Assembly (NCBI RefSeq): GCF_005503555.1
Contig: NZ_SCNG01000007.1
Coordinates: 1 to 64,000, forward strand
Length of the DNA: 64,000 bases
Reading direction: 5' to 3'
DNA from: Rudaea sp. 3F27F6
GTDB taxonomy: Bacteria; Pseudomonadota; Gammaproteobacteria; Xanthomonadales; Rhodanobacteraceae
Part shown: piece after piece, positions 26,266 to 35,281 of the stretch
How positions within the stretch are numbered: position 1 is the first letter of the stretch
Layout: the number at the start of each line of letters is the position of its first letter
Notes under the pieces: model-generated
Databases searched by the model: none
What the model saw: only the letters and a program-made list of their open reading frames with translations
Told to the model about the DNA's origin: nothing
Translations under genes and position numbers: made by a program

Positions 26266-26868
26266 ATGAAAACGTTGTTGGGTTCGGTAGCAATCGGCTT
26301 AGGAGCGCTGCTGTGCCAGGGCGTCTACGCGCAGGACACCGCGGCTCACACCGCGCTGTGCAAAGACGGAACGTATTACGACGGCACCACGCACAAGGGA
26401 GCGTGCAAGGGCCATCAAGGCGTGAAGGAATGGTTGGACAAGACCGCTGCGAAGAGCGACGCCAAGGCCGCCACCGCACCCGCCGCCACGACAGCAGCCG
26501 ACGACACCGCGACCAAGAAGCATCACCGCAAGAAGGACGATGCGGCCGCGAGCAGCGCCGCACCCGCGGCAGCGACACCGGCAGCTCCCACGGCGGCGGC
26601 TCCTGCAGCGACGGTCCCCGCTGCCGCGACGGCAGCCACCGCAGCCAAGGAAGAAACCCACGCCAAGCACACGCCGCCGACTCCGGCCAAAGACCTCACC
26701 GCCAAACCCGGCGGCGGCCCGGGCCTCGTCTGGGTCAACAGCTCCTCGAAGACCTACCATTGCCAGGGCGACGAGTGGTACGGCAAAACCAAGGAAGGTT
26801 CGTACATGAGCGTCGCCGACGCCGAGAAGGCCGGCGCGCATGCGGCTCATGGCAAGGCTTGTCAGTAA
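26266..26868 (+). CDS. Exported Ala/Pro-rich protein with DUF3761-like domain
   Basis: This 200-residue protein has GGAG eight bases before ATG at 26266. After a signal peptide (ending V-Y-A, residue 22) it has an N-terminal DUF3761-like module (ALCKDGTYYDGTTHKGACKG, about 29-48). A low-complexity Ala/Thr/Pro linker with a basic patch (TKKHHRKKDD) spans about 70-140. The C-terminal module (GLVWVNSSSKTYHCQGDEWY) is often found alone in small secreted proteins. Cys pairs in both modules fit a periplasmic or secreted location. The function is unknown. Confidence 0.75.
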   Translation: MKTLLGSVAIGLGALLCQGVYAQDTAAHTALCKDGTYYDGTTHKGACKGHQGVKEWLDKTAAKSDAKAATAPAATTAADDTATKKHHRKKDDAAASSAAPAAATPAAPTAAAPAATVPAAATAATAAKEETHAKHTPPTPAKDLTAKPGGGPGLVWVNSSSKTYHCQGDEWYGKTKEGSYMSVADAEKAGAHAAHGKACQ

Positions 26869-26910
26869 GCAACACCTAACTGCGTACGCTTCATGTACGC
26901 GAAACGAAAA

Positions 26911-26937
26911 ACGCCCGGAATGTCCGGGCGTTTTTTT
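26911..26937 (+). terminator. Intrinsic terminator
   Basis: ACGCCCGGA (26911-26919) and TCCGGGCGT (26923-26931) form a 9-bp stem with a 3-base loop, followed by seven T. It ends the DUF3761-type gene. Confidence 0.9.
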
Positions 26938-27090
26938 ATGGGCATTACTCTGTTCTTCGTTGCGCCATTTCTTCGTAAAGTCGTTCTTGCCGCATGCGCA
27001 AGAAGAGTTTCTCAGACCCGCGCTTCGTACTTCGCAGGAACGGCAAATTGCTCTTACTAAAACTACACTGTCTGACGTTACGTCAAATTG

Positions 27091-28080
27091 TTACGGAAAC
27101 GCACAAGGATCCCATCCCTGCGGAGTCACGGCCGTCGAAGGATTGCTGAAGTTGTTCTGTACCGTCGTTTGCGCCCACTCATCTGCGGCAGTGATCTGTT
27201 CCGGCTTCAAGCCCACCGCGGCTGCAGCCAACTGTCGGTCGAGATCGACCACGCGAAACTGCTCGGCACCAAGCCGATACAGCTTGAGATAGCGGTAGTA
27301 CATTGCTTGGTCGCTGCCAAGGAGGCCGGCCAGCAATCCTTGCGCGCCCGGTTCGTAGGCGCTCTTTAACAAATTGACTACTCGCCAATCGCCCGCCGCA
27401 ATACCTGCATCGATCATCGACTGGGCCGAGCTGCGATAGCTCTGGATCGCGTCCGGCCGGTCGAGCATGCTGCGCGGGTCGTACGTCGGTCCGCGGCCCA
27501 GGTAACAAGCGCGCGCATCGACATCGCCGAGCTGAGCAGCTTGAGCCAGACTCGCCCCAAGGTCACCGAGCATACCGTCATCGACCCCGGCACATAGATC
27601 CTTTATTTTCTGCGCTTCGCGCTGACGCATTTCGACGCCGTCGAGCTGCATTTGATACGTTCTGAGCTGAGGCACACTCATGCCTTCGGTTTTTTGCGCA
27701 GTGACTCGATCGGTTGCCCCGGCAATCCTCCATAACAAGGTAGGTAAGCGACTGCAATTATTGAGATCGCGAAAAAGTCGAGACGCAGCGGCAGCATCGC
27801 CAGCATCCGCGCGCGCCTGCAAGTCTGCGAAAGTATCCTTCAGTGGAGTACCGGGCGGTGGCAACGACGTGCCTTTGTCGATGAATGTTGCAGAAGGCTT
27901 GGCTATTGCAAGCGGGAGTGACTTTTTTTCCGAAGCTTTGTCTTCCAGATGACGGGGAACGGCCGTGCCTGCATTGGCCAAGGCGACTCCTTTTTCCGAA
28001 ACACCAGCGCGCCACAAGAAAAAAGCAGCAGCCACCGCAATCAAGACAAAGCCGGACAGGAACAGATATTGGCGTTTCAT
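27091..28080 (-). CDS. Membrane-anchored or exported protein of unknown function
   Basis: This 329-residue protein has one N-terminal hydrophobic segment (MKRQYLFLSGFVLIAVAAAFFLW) and then a long soluble part. The mid-region has features of helical repeat proteins (FADLQARADAGDAAAASRLF, SLAQAAQLGDVDARACYLG), reminiscent of Sel1-like or TPR-like helices without a clean repeat. Cys residues (NNCSRL, DLCAG, RACYLG, DPCAF) may pair in the periplasm. The base composition is less GC-rich than in the arginine operon. No family recognised. Confidence 0.6.
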   Translation of the reverse strand: MKRQYLFLSGFVLIAVAAAFFLWRAGVSEKGVALANAGTAVPRHLEDKASEKKSLPLAIAKPSATFIDKGTSLPPPGTPLKDTFADLQARADAGDAAAASRLFRDLNNCSRLPTLLWRIAGATDRVTAQKTEGMSVPQLRTYQMQLDGVEMRQREAQKIKDLCAGVDDGMLGDLGASLAQAAQLGDVDARACYLGRGPTYDPRSMLDRPDAIQSYRSSAQSMIDAGIAAGDWRVVNLLKSAYEPGAQGLLAGLLGSDQAMYYRYLKLYRLGAEQFRVVDLDRQLAAAAVGLKPEQITAADEWAQTTVQNNFSNPSTAVTPQGWDPCAFP

Positions 28081-28177
28081 GAAGGCGTCGAGAGCTAGGT
28101 AAGTTGAAGGAACCTACAACACGTTTTTCTCGGTTGATTCAATGCGTCACGGACCGACTGTTCAACTCGCGTCGCTT

Positions 28178-29794
28178 TCAGGCGTCAGGACTAACGAAAG
28201 CTGGCATGCCTAACTCTGCGCGCAACGGATCGAGCAACGCACCATAGCGACGTGAACGCGCCGTATCGCGGCGAAGCGGTTCACGCACCTGCGCTGCACT
28301 CGGTGTGTACACACCACGTTCCGTCTTGTGGAATTCCAGGCATGCCGGCTCAAACGGAAGATCGCAGAAAGCCAGCAGATCACGAATCGCCGCATCCGGA
28401 TCGGACACGAGTCGCTCGTAACTGCTTTCATATACGTGCGTAGGGTGTAATTCATGCCAGTGCCGTACCGCGCGATCAAAATCGCGCCATGTCGAGGCAA
28501 GGTCGGGGAAGCTATGCGTGTACTGGTTCTTGGCGAATTGTTGGCGATAACAGGAAAAACACGTCTCCAACGGATCGCGACGAACGGCGACGATGCGCGC
28601 GCCGGGTAGCATCGCTCGGATCGCTCCAACGTACATCCAGTTGCCTGGCATCTTGTCGGTGAAACGCGGCCGCCCTTCGCGCCAACGTGCGGTACGCTCC
28701 AAGTAACTCTCGCCAAGCCGCCGCCAATCATCGCCGTCGGCATCACTTGCCCATTGTTCGAGCGGCTTGCCGCGGCGTCTCGATTCCCGAGTCAGCACTG
28801 AGGTCACGTCCGTGAGTTCGGCAGCGCCTTCCACTTGAGAATGCGAAGCCAGTACCTGCTCCACCAAGGTTGAACCGGACCGCGGCAAACTGACGATGAA
28901 AATCACTTCTCGACCGAAGTCGGAAGCCCGCGGTTCCACCAACGGCTGCATGAAGGCAGCGATCAGCGCATCGGTATGCGCAGCATGAGCCGACGCGTCC
29001 CAGCGCAGATGGCGGCGCGAAATACTATGTGCCCGGTTCAGTTCCGCCAACGCTTCCGCATAGCACTCGCGTTCGTCGAACGCCTTGGCCAAAGCCAGAC
29101 CGGTGGCGACCCGATCCTGATCGCTCGCTCGCGAATCCTTCAGCGCGCGCTTCATCGCCTCGATATCCGCATCCTTGAAGCGCACTGTCTTGATACTCGC
29201 CAAATTCCACCACGCCATGCCCGCATAAGGACGAACAGCGAGAGCAGTTCGACACTCGGCAATGGCCTCCTCCACTCGCCCAGCGGAAGTCAGCATGAAA
29301 CCAAGCATGGCGCGTGCGTCGGCCTGATCTTGAGACAGGTCGGCGGAACGCCGAAAGGCTGCCACGGCTTCGACGGTTCGCACGCGATACATCTGCGCGA
29401 CACCCAAGTGATACCACGCGCCGGTGAACGTGGGATCGAGCTCGCACGCGCGACTGAAACTGAAAACAGCTTCTTCGTACTCGTCGCAAGCCAGCAGCAC
29501 CGAGCCTAGATTGTCGTGAAGCAGCGCGTCTTCCGGCGACATTGCCGTGGCGCGGCGCATGGTCTCTACCGCCTCCAGGACTTCGCCGCGCAGATTCTGC
29601 ACTCCGGCGAACAAGCGCAATACTTCAGGATGGTCCGGATAGAGCGCCATCAAACCGACGATATGGCGATACGCGACCGCGGCATCGCCGAGTTCAAGCG
29701 CACGCAGAACCGACCGCGCACCAACGGTCGCATTAGGCGATAGGCCTTGCAGCCGCGAATTTTTATCCGAGCGAGGTTTTGCTAAACGTTGCAT
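28178..29794 (-). CDS. TPR-repeat sulfotransferase family protein
   Basis: The N-terminal half (about 25-265) holds five or six TPR units (for example DALLHDNLGSVLLACDEYEEA and TGAWYHLGVAQMYRVRTVEA in parts). The C-terminal half is a Sulfotransfer_3-type domain. It shows the PAPS 5-prime phosphosulfate loop LPRSGST (near residue 304), DKMPGNW and the 3-prime phosphate motif RRDPLETCFSCY. These proteins may move sulfate from PAPS to protein or carbohydrate acceptors; the acceptor is unknown. I chose ATG at 29794; a TTG three codons earlier is the longer option. The length is 538. Confidence 0.82.
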   Translation of the reverse strand: MQRLAKPRSDKNSRLQGLSPNATVGARSVLRALELGDAAVAYRHIVGLMALYPDHPEVLRLFAGVQNLRGEVLEAVETMRRATAMSPEDALLHDNLGSVLLACDEYEEAVFSFSRACELDPTFTGAWYHLGVAQMYRVRTVEAVAAFRRSADLSQDQADARAMLGFMLTSAGRVEEAIAECRTALAVRPYAGMAWWNLASIKTVRFKDADIEAMKRALKDSRASDQDRVATGLALAKAFDERECYAEALAELNRAHSISRRHLRWDASAHAAHTDALIAAFMQPLVEPRASDFGREVIFIVSLPRSGSTLVEQVLASHSQVEGAAELTDVTSVLTRESRRRGKPLEQWASDADGDDWRRLGESYLERTARWREGRPRFTDKMPGNWMYVGAIRAMLPGARIVAVRRDPLETCFSCYRQQFAKNQYTHSFPDLASTWRDFDRAVRHWHELHPTHVYESSYERLVSDPDAAIRDLLAFCDLPFEPACLEFHKTERGVYTPSAAQVREPLRRDTARSRRYGALLDPLRAELGMPAFVSPDA

Positions 29795-30146
29795 CGATAT
29801 CAAAGCACCAAGCTACGACGTACATACTTAGAAATCTTCTCAACTCTCTTACGCCAACTCTCGAAGAAAGACATCTTCTCCGCTGGTGAACAAGCCGGTT
29901 TCGAAACCGGCCCGAATGAAGTCACAGTGTTATTGGGCGCGAAATCGGATGTAGAGCGACGAACCCATATCGATAAACCTTCTCTTACGAAGTTAGGAGA
30001 AACCAAGGCCGGGGATCTCTCTCCGGCCTTGGAAATCCCTTCATTTCATATGAAGCCAGACTTCGATCAATTCGCGAAAATCGAAACACGGCGCAATTGC
30101 ATACTTTCTATGCTTACTGCAACCGAAAGTCCAGCAAGGCCGAAGA
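29795..30146. other. Intergenic region, AT-rich
   Basis: This 352-base gap separates two - strand genes. It contains the terminator at 30003-30032 and presumably the promoter of the sulfotransferase gene. A 137-codon + strand open frame crosses it but has no ribosome site and lies partly antisense to both neighbours, so it is not called. Confidence 0.5.
30003..30032 (-). terminator. Intrinsic terminator after the secreted-protein gene
   Basis: CCAAGGCCGG (30003-30012) pairs perfectly with CCGGCCTTGG (30023-30032) around a 10-base loop. On the - strand it is followed by TTTCTCC. It lies about 115 bases past the stop at 30147. Confidence 0.7.
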
Positions 30147-31076
30147 TCATTGATAAGGACGCACGAACCTCGCCGAAGCAATCTCGGAAGTGCCCGTCAT
30201 GATGACCGTGTTTTTACCAGCCGCAGAGGGCAAGCCGACCTTGAGATTCACGGCCCCCGACACGAGCGCATCAAGCAGCGGAGTGAGGATCGGCAGTCCG
30301 AAGGCGATATTGCCGCAGCCACTCGCCGCTGGTACGGCGAATGCGTTATCCACCATCGTATTGTCACTAACCTTCAGATAGTTGATGCCCGCCGCCTGAT
30401 CCACCCACACAAACTCCAGCGTGCCTTTATCGCCCGAAATAGGCTGATTCGGCGGCGGCGGATTCGTCGTCCAATTGATTAGAGTAATCGTGATCGGATT
30501 CTGTGCCGAGCCGATGTAGCAAGTGTCGCCGAGGAAGGGATTACTCAGCTTCGCACGTACGTTCAACTGTGCGATATAGGCCGTAGGGTCGTTGACCGGT
30601 GTGGCCAAAGCGTTGGAAAAAGTGGCCTGTACCGGAGCGGTCAATTCCAACGTCGCCGAGACGTCATTCACCGAGTTGACGATGCTCCAGAACGCTTGCC
30701 AGAGCGGGAACGGCCAATTTGGCGCAGGATTGGCAATACCAAGCAGACCACCCGGAACCTTCGACGGCGGCGAAGACAAGGTCGGCGCTCCGACCGCATC
30801 GACCAACTGCGACGGGCCCAGGTTCTTTACCGCTCCCTGCAGCACGACCGGCGGCGTGATCGGTAGCGCAGTACTGCCTATCGTCAGCGAACCGGACTCC
30901 GTGACGTTGTAGACGCAACCGGCACCGCGGCTGGCGACGATGGTCGGATCGTTGTAAGGGCAATACTGAAAATCCGCAAACGGGCTATTGGCCACCGATG
31001 CTGTTGCAGAAGAAGTGCAGACAGCAGCCGCCAAGGCTGTCAGGGCGAGGGTGAGAATTTGAACTGGCTTCAACAT
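30147..31076 (-). CDS. Secreted protein of unknown function
   Basis: This 309-residue protein starts with ATG after AGGAGT. The signal peptide covers residues 1-26 (ALAAAVCTSSATA). The mature protein looks like a beta-rich extracellular domain: DFQYCPYNDPTIVAS, GAGCVYNVTESGSLTIGS, PPVVLQGAVKNLG, GDKGTLEFVWVDQAAG and GLPSAAGKNTVIMTG. Four Cys are visible, including DTCYIG and SGCGNIA. I do not know the family. Its position just downstream of a TonB-dependent receptor and a PraB-like protein suggests the same physiological setting, perhaps handling a hydrophobic compound at the cell surface. Confidence 0.6.
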   Translation of the reverse strand: MLKPVQILTLALTALAAAVCTSSATASVANSPFADFQYCPYNDPTIVASRGAGCVYNVTESGSLTIGSTALPITPPVVLQGAVKNLGPSQLVDAVGAPTLSSPPSKVPGGLLGIANPAPNWPFPLWQAFWSIVNSVNDVSATLELTAPVQATFSNALATPVNDPTAYIAQLNVRAKLSNPFLGDTCYIGSAQNPITITLINWTTNPPPPNQPISGDKGTLEFVWVDQAAGINYLKVSDNTMVDNAFAVPAASGCGNIAFGLPILTPLLDALVSGAVNLKVGLPSAAGKNTVIMTGTSEIASARFVRPYQ

Positions 31077-31357
31077 AAATACTCCTGATCACGTGAAGGA
31101 CGGTACTGGAAAGAAGTTGCGTGCCTTTATGGTGCGACCCTAGAGAAGGCAAGAACGACCTGCGGCGCATCCTGCGCAAGCTGCATCCGCATAGTCGGAA
31201 GAACAGGCCGTTCCGATCGGCTCTTCCGGCAAATACCCCTGCCGTCGATCCCACGCTGCATGTAGGAATCCGGCACTTTGCACGTTCAATCTCACGCAAG
31301 AGAAATCGAACTGCCGGATTCCCTCTCCCGCTGGACGACGTATATCTCCCGCATCTA

Positions 31358-34300
31358 TCAATAAAATCCCTTGCGCAAACTCAAACCAATGATCCGCGGG
31401 TCCTGGATAAACACGTTCGAGGTCAGCCCCGTGTCGTCGCTGTTGAGGAAGGTGCCGGTGATGGCCTTGCCGTTGAGCGCGTTCTTCACATAAAGCTGCA
31501 CGGTCAAATCGGACTCTGGCTGATACCAAGTCGCCGACACGTTGACGTTGCCCCAGTCGTGCAGGCGGTCGATCTTGTCCTGATAGATACGCGCCCAACT
31601 TTCGCCTTGGTAGTACATGTCCGCACGCAACGTCAGGTTGCTGTGATCGAAGAAGAACGTGTACTGAGGGCTGATGCTCAACGTGATGTGCGGTGCATTC
31701 GGCAGGCTGTTTCCGCCAACATTCGCCGCAAAACCTTGACCGCCGTTCGGCGCATCGACCAGCGGATCATAGGGAACGCCACCGAGGAAACGCAGATTCG
31801 GACTACCCGGTCCGAAACCGGGGTTGAACGGGTTCTTGCCGCACAAGCCGAACAACAGGCTAGGCCGTGTAGCAGTGAACTGCAGAAGTTTCGCCACGAT
31901 TGCTGCCGGCGCGATGCAGTTCGATGCCTGTTGCATCCAAGGCCGCACAAGCACCCAATCTGGATTGCCTTGAGTGCGATTCATCGGATCGATCGAGTAC
32001 TGATTGGGACCGACACGGGTGCCCAGCAGACCTAGTGCGCCGCTGAGCTGAAATTCACGCACCGGCTTCCAGGCCACCTCCAGCTCGGCCCCCCATGTCT
32101 TGGCGTCGAAATTCTCGTTGAGCGTCGCACGGTCCTCAATCTGCGACACCTGGTAGTTCTTGTAGTCGTTGTAGAACAACGCAGCGTTCACAGTCAGCTT
32201 GCCGCCGGCAAGCACATTCTTGGTACCGAGCTCGAACGCGTTGACGAACTCAGGCTTATAACGCGGATCGCGCTGGGCAAAGTAAAGGTACTGAGGATCG
32301 GCTCCGACGCCCGGCGAATTGGTACCGCCAGCCTTGTAGCCACGGGAATACGAGGCATACACCAAGGTGCTGTCGGTGAACGAAGTCTGCGGCGTCCAGT
32401 TCAGCACCAGACGACCCGTCGGCTCGGTCCAGCTCTGGTGGATATCGGGCAGCGCCGGATAGCCGCTATTGACGGTGCCGCCGCCGGCAAACCCTGTGGT
32501 CAGCAAAGCCTGGCTCGGGATCGGCGTAGTGGTCTTACGATCGTCGGTGACGCGCAAACCCGCTGTTAGTTTCAACGTGTCGGTAAACTGCCAATAAGCT
32601 TCGCCAAACAAGGCAACCGAACGCGTATCAGCCACATTCCAGCTGCGGAAATAGTTGTGGCCCTGGCCGTTAAGCTGACCGATAGGATTGGGATCGATAT
32701 AGATACAGCCCCTACCTGCGACCGGTTCGGGCTGACCTGGGCTGCACGTTATAGGGGTCGATCCTATGCTGGAGCGGTTGTAATAACTTTGCGAAAGCAG
32801 GGTAAAAATATTGTTGAACGCGTAGTAATTTTCGTTGATCTCGTAGTAGAGATAATTCGCCCCGACACTAAAATTGAAAGGACCGTCGTACGAAGACTGC
32901 AAACGAAACTCTTGAGACCATTGTTTGCTGTATGCCGTATTCAAATCCACCATTAACTGACGATTGGAACAACCCAGCTGAGGGTCACAGTAAACACCAT
33001 TCGGCAAAATGTTATAGGCCGGCACAGCAGGGTTGAGAGTCGCCAATACATTATCAGTCGCATTGAAGATCGGATTCGACTGGAAGCGCGCATAATCTTG
33101 AGTGGAGTAATAGCTATCGCGCGTAAACAAGGTTTGTGAAACGAACTTCAACCCCTTTCCCACTTCCGCATCGAAATTGAACTGAACGATATCGTTCTTC
33201 GCACGAAACTGGGGATCGTAGGTTGTCGCAATCTTGCGCAAATCCTTTGACTGGGTCAGCCCCTGGAAAGGATCAGTACCGGGAGTGATGGCATACGCGA
33301 TGGTGCCATTGGGATTGGCACCAGTCTGGCCCACGGCGGTCGACGCGGCCAAGATCCACGGCAAGCCGCTGCCGTTCGGAACGCCATAGGCGCTGTCGCC
33401 GTACAAAGATCCATCGAGACAACCTCGATTCAAATGTGCCGAATCAACTTTCGACGTGGCGACTCCATTTACCGACGTCGTGCCCGTGTCGGTGTGGCAC
33501 AGCTGCTTGCCAGTACGCGCGCGATTGTCATGTTCGTAGAAATGCTCCCAAACCAAGCTCGCGTTGACCGAATCGTTCGGTTTCCAGGCAAGGCTGGCAC
33601 GGGTCGAGAACAAATTACGTCCGTCGACGTTCTGACCGGTGACGGTGTTTTCGATATAACCGCTGCGGTCCGTCCAAGCACCAGCGGCTCGAAAGGCCAG
33701 CGTGTCGGAAATCGGTAGATTAACCATGCCGCTGAAGCGCTTGCTGTCGTAGTTGCCGACCTCCGGCTTGATCCACGCCTCGAAACCGTCGAAATTGGGC
33801 AGGTTCGGGATCATATTGACCACGCCCGCAGTCGCGTTGCGACCAAACAGTGTCCCTTGAGGCCCACGCAGCACTTCGACATTGCTGACGTCAAAATACT
33901 CTTGTTCAAATAGGCGATTGCGAATCATCGGCGAAGAATTGAAGCTGACCGCGACGGCCGGGTCCGTCGTCACCGACAACGCCTGCGTGCCTATGCCGCG
34001 GATCTGAAAGTTGTACATCGCGAAGTTGGTTTTGGTGAAGCTCACGTTCGGCGTCGCCGTAACCAGATCCCCGCCGGTTTCGATCTTGCGATTGATCAGA
34101 TCTTCGCCACTAAAGGCGGTGATCGCGATCGGCACCTTCTGAATGTTTTCTTCTTTTTTCTGCGCGGTAACGACAATCGTGGCGAGTTCTGAACTGTTGT
34201 TCGCTGCTGCAGAAGACTTCTGCGCTGCCGTACGCTGCGGCGCGGCCTGCTGAGGGTCGGCGACCGCGTCTGCATCGTCGGCGCCAGTTCCAGCGTGTGC

Positions 34301-34387
34301 GGCCACAGCGGCGAATAGCGCCAGCGCGAGCGGGGTTGGAGACAGCCGACGCGGCCAGTTCGTCGGAAATCTTCTGTGCATGGACAT
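31358..34387 (-). CDS. TonB-dependent outer-membrane receptor
   Basis: This 1009-residue receptor imports a ligand through the outer membrane using TonB energy. It has a signal region (LALALFAAVAAHAG), a Gln/Ala-rich linker, then the plug (ELATIVVTAQKKEENIQKVP, about 70-200, with IRGIGTQ and VEVLRGPQGTLFGRNATAG). The 22-strand-type barrel ends in an aromatic residue (SLRKGFY). GGAGGG precedes the ATG. It belongs to the broad receptor type with IVVTAQK/RE plug signatures, common in Xanthomonads and Sphingomonads; the ligand is not predictable. No siderophore or SusD-like genes adjoin. Confidence 0.92.
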   Translation of the reverse strand: MSMHRRFPTNWPRRLSPTPLALALFAAVAAHAGTGADDADAVADPQQAAPQRTAAQKSSAAANNSSELATIVVTAQKKEENIQKVPIAITAFSGEDLINRKIETGGDLVTATPNVSFTKTNFAMYNFQIRGIGTQALSVTTDPAVAVSFNSSPMIRNRLFEQEYFDVSNVEVLRGPQGTLFGRNATAGVVNMIPNLPNFDGFEAWIKPEVGNYDSKRFSGMVNLPISDTLAFRAAGAWTDRSGYIENTVTGQNVDGRNLFSTRASLAWKPNDSVNASLVWEHFYEHDNRARTGKQLCHTDTGTTSVNGVATSKVDSAHLNRGCLDGSLYGDSAYGVPNGSGLPWILAASTAVGQTGANPNGTIAYAITPGTDPFQGLTQSKDLRKIATTYDPQFRAKNDIVQFNFDAEVGKGLKFVSQTLFTRDSYYSTQDYARFQSNPIFNATDNVLATLNPAVPAYNILPNGVYCDPQLGCSNRQLMVDLNTAYSKQWSQEFRLQSSYDGPFNFSVGANYLYYEINENYYAFNNIFTLLSQSYYNRSSIGSTPITCSPGQPEPVAGRGCIYIDPNPIGQLNGQGHNYFRSWNVADTRSVALFGEAYWQFTDTLKLTAGLRVTDDRKTTTPIPSQALLTTGFAGGGTVNSGYPALPDIHQSWTEPTGRLVLNWTPQTSFTDSTLVYASYSRGYKAGGTNSPGVGADPQYLYFAQRDPRYKPEFVNAFELGTKNVLAGGKLTVNAALFYNDYKNYQVSQIEDRATLNENFDAKTWGAELEVAWKPVREFQLSGALGLLGTRVGPNQYSIDPMNRTQGNPDWVLVRPWMQQASNCIAPAAIVAKLLQFTATRPSLLFGLCGKNPFNPGFGPGSPNLRFLGGVPYDPLVDAPNGGQGFAANVGGNSLPNAPHITLSISPQYTFFFDHSNLTLRADMYYQGESWARIYQDKIDRLHDWGNVNVSATWYQPESDLTVQLYVKNALNGKAITGTFLNSDDTGLTSNVFIQDPRIIGLSLRKGFY

Positions 34388-34486
34388 TTACTTATTCCCT
34401 CCCAAATATGCGTTATCAAGGCAGCAGAAATTTAGCAAAGACATAAATTTGCCAATTACTATCTAACCATCAACCCGTAAGAAAAT

Positions 34487-34511
34487 AAGGAGGGCAAGTA
34501 TCGCCCTCCTT
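34487..34511 (-). terminator. Terminator after the PraB-like gene
   Basis: AAGGAGGGC (34487-34495) and GCCCTCCTT (34503-34511) form a perfect 9-bp stem with a 7-base loop. On the - strand it is followed by ATTTTCTT. It separates the PraB-like gene from the receptor gene, so these are probably separate transcripts. Confidence 0.75.
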
Positions 34512-34565
34512 TAGGACTCAGGGTTATTTCGCTCAAGAATTTCTTTTGATATTTCGACGCTAAAA

Positions 34566-35105
34566 TCAGGGAGCCGTCACCTTCGGACTGGAAGACAAAG
34601 ACGGGTTCGAGCCCACCGCACACTGGCCGCCGTTTGAAGCAGACAAATTGCTGGTAAAGGTGAACGAACCATTGCTGTTATCCATGGTTCCCGACACGGT
34701 GCCCGTACAGACAACGTTGTTGAGATATGGGATCTTGATCCAGACATTGCTGATCGTCACGCTGTACTGAGTGCCACCAATAGAAACGGCCGTGCTTACG
34801 TGCCAGCTACTATATGGCTGCGAGGAATCATGATTTGAACCAGCCACATTGACAGTTACTGCCGAGCAGGCAGAAGAGCCATTGATGGTCACGCTATCGA
34901 CTTCCGCGGTGCTTCCGCCGGAATTCAACGTCAGATGAAAATCGACGCTGCAAGGCAGCGAAAGACCACCGTAGGAAGCATATGTGCCGCCCGTGTAGTC
35001 GGTGGTGGTCCCACCTCCTGCAATCGAGTAGGCAAACGACGAAGAAGCAACGACCATACCTGCAACAGCGAACATCGCTTTAAGACTTGTCTTTGCAAAT
35101 TTCAT
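34566..35105 (-). CDS. PraB-like secreted protein
   Basis: This 179-residue protein starts at ATG with AAGGAG upstream. It has a signal peptide ending S-S-F-A (residue 25). The beta-rich mature domain has LPCSVDFHLTLNSGGSTAEV, VTINGSSACSAV, NVVCTGTVSGTM and GGQCAVGS. This Cys and Gly/Ser/Thr pattern resembles PraB, described in Pseudomonas as an extracellular protein promoting alkane oxidation. The assignment is by recollected family features. The neighbouring receptor and monooxygenase operon make a role with hydrophobic substrates plausible. A distant relative is at 744-1376. Confidence 0.65.
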   Translation of the reverse strand: MKFAKTSLKAMFAVAGMVVASSSFAYSIAGGGTTTDYTGGTYASYGGLSLPCSVDFHLTLNSGGSTAEVDSVTINGSSACSAVTVNVAGSNHDSSQPYSSWHVSTAVSIGGTQYSVTISNVWIKIPYLNNVVCTGTVSGTMDNSNGSFTFTSNLSASNGGQCAVGSNPSLSSSPKVTAP

Positions 35106-35281
35106 TGCATTACTCCTTTGGAGACGTGGATTGATATTGAGCGCAAGACACAGTGCGCCCGACTGTCGCCACGAAACGCATGGCGGCGCTTAGCGAGGCC
35201 GCTTCCCCTTTTTGAGCTTTTGCGACCAAGGATTCGTTGCGGCGGCGCGCCGGAGCGTGCCGCCTTGAATGTTTTGTAGGT

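Noticed and set aside
29789-30202. 137-codon + strand frame in the gap after the sulfotransferase gene
   Set aside because: It has no ribosome site, overlaps the terminator stem and the ends of both neighbours, and has no similarity I recognise.
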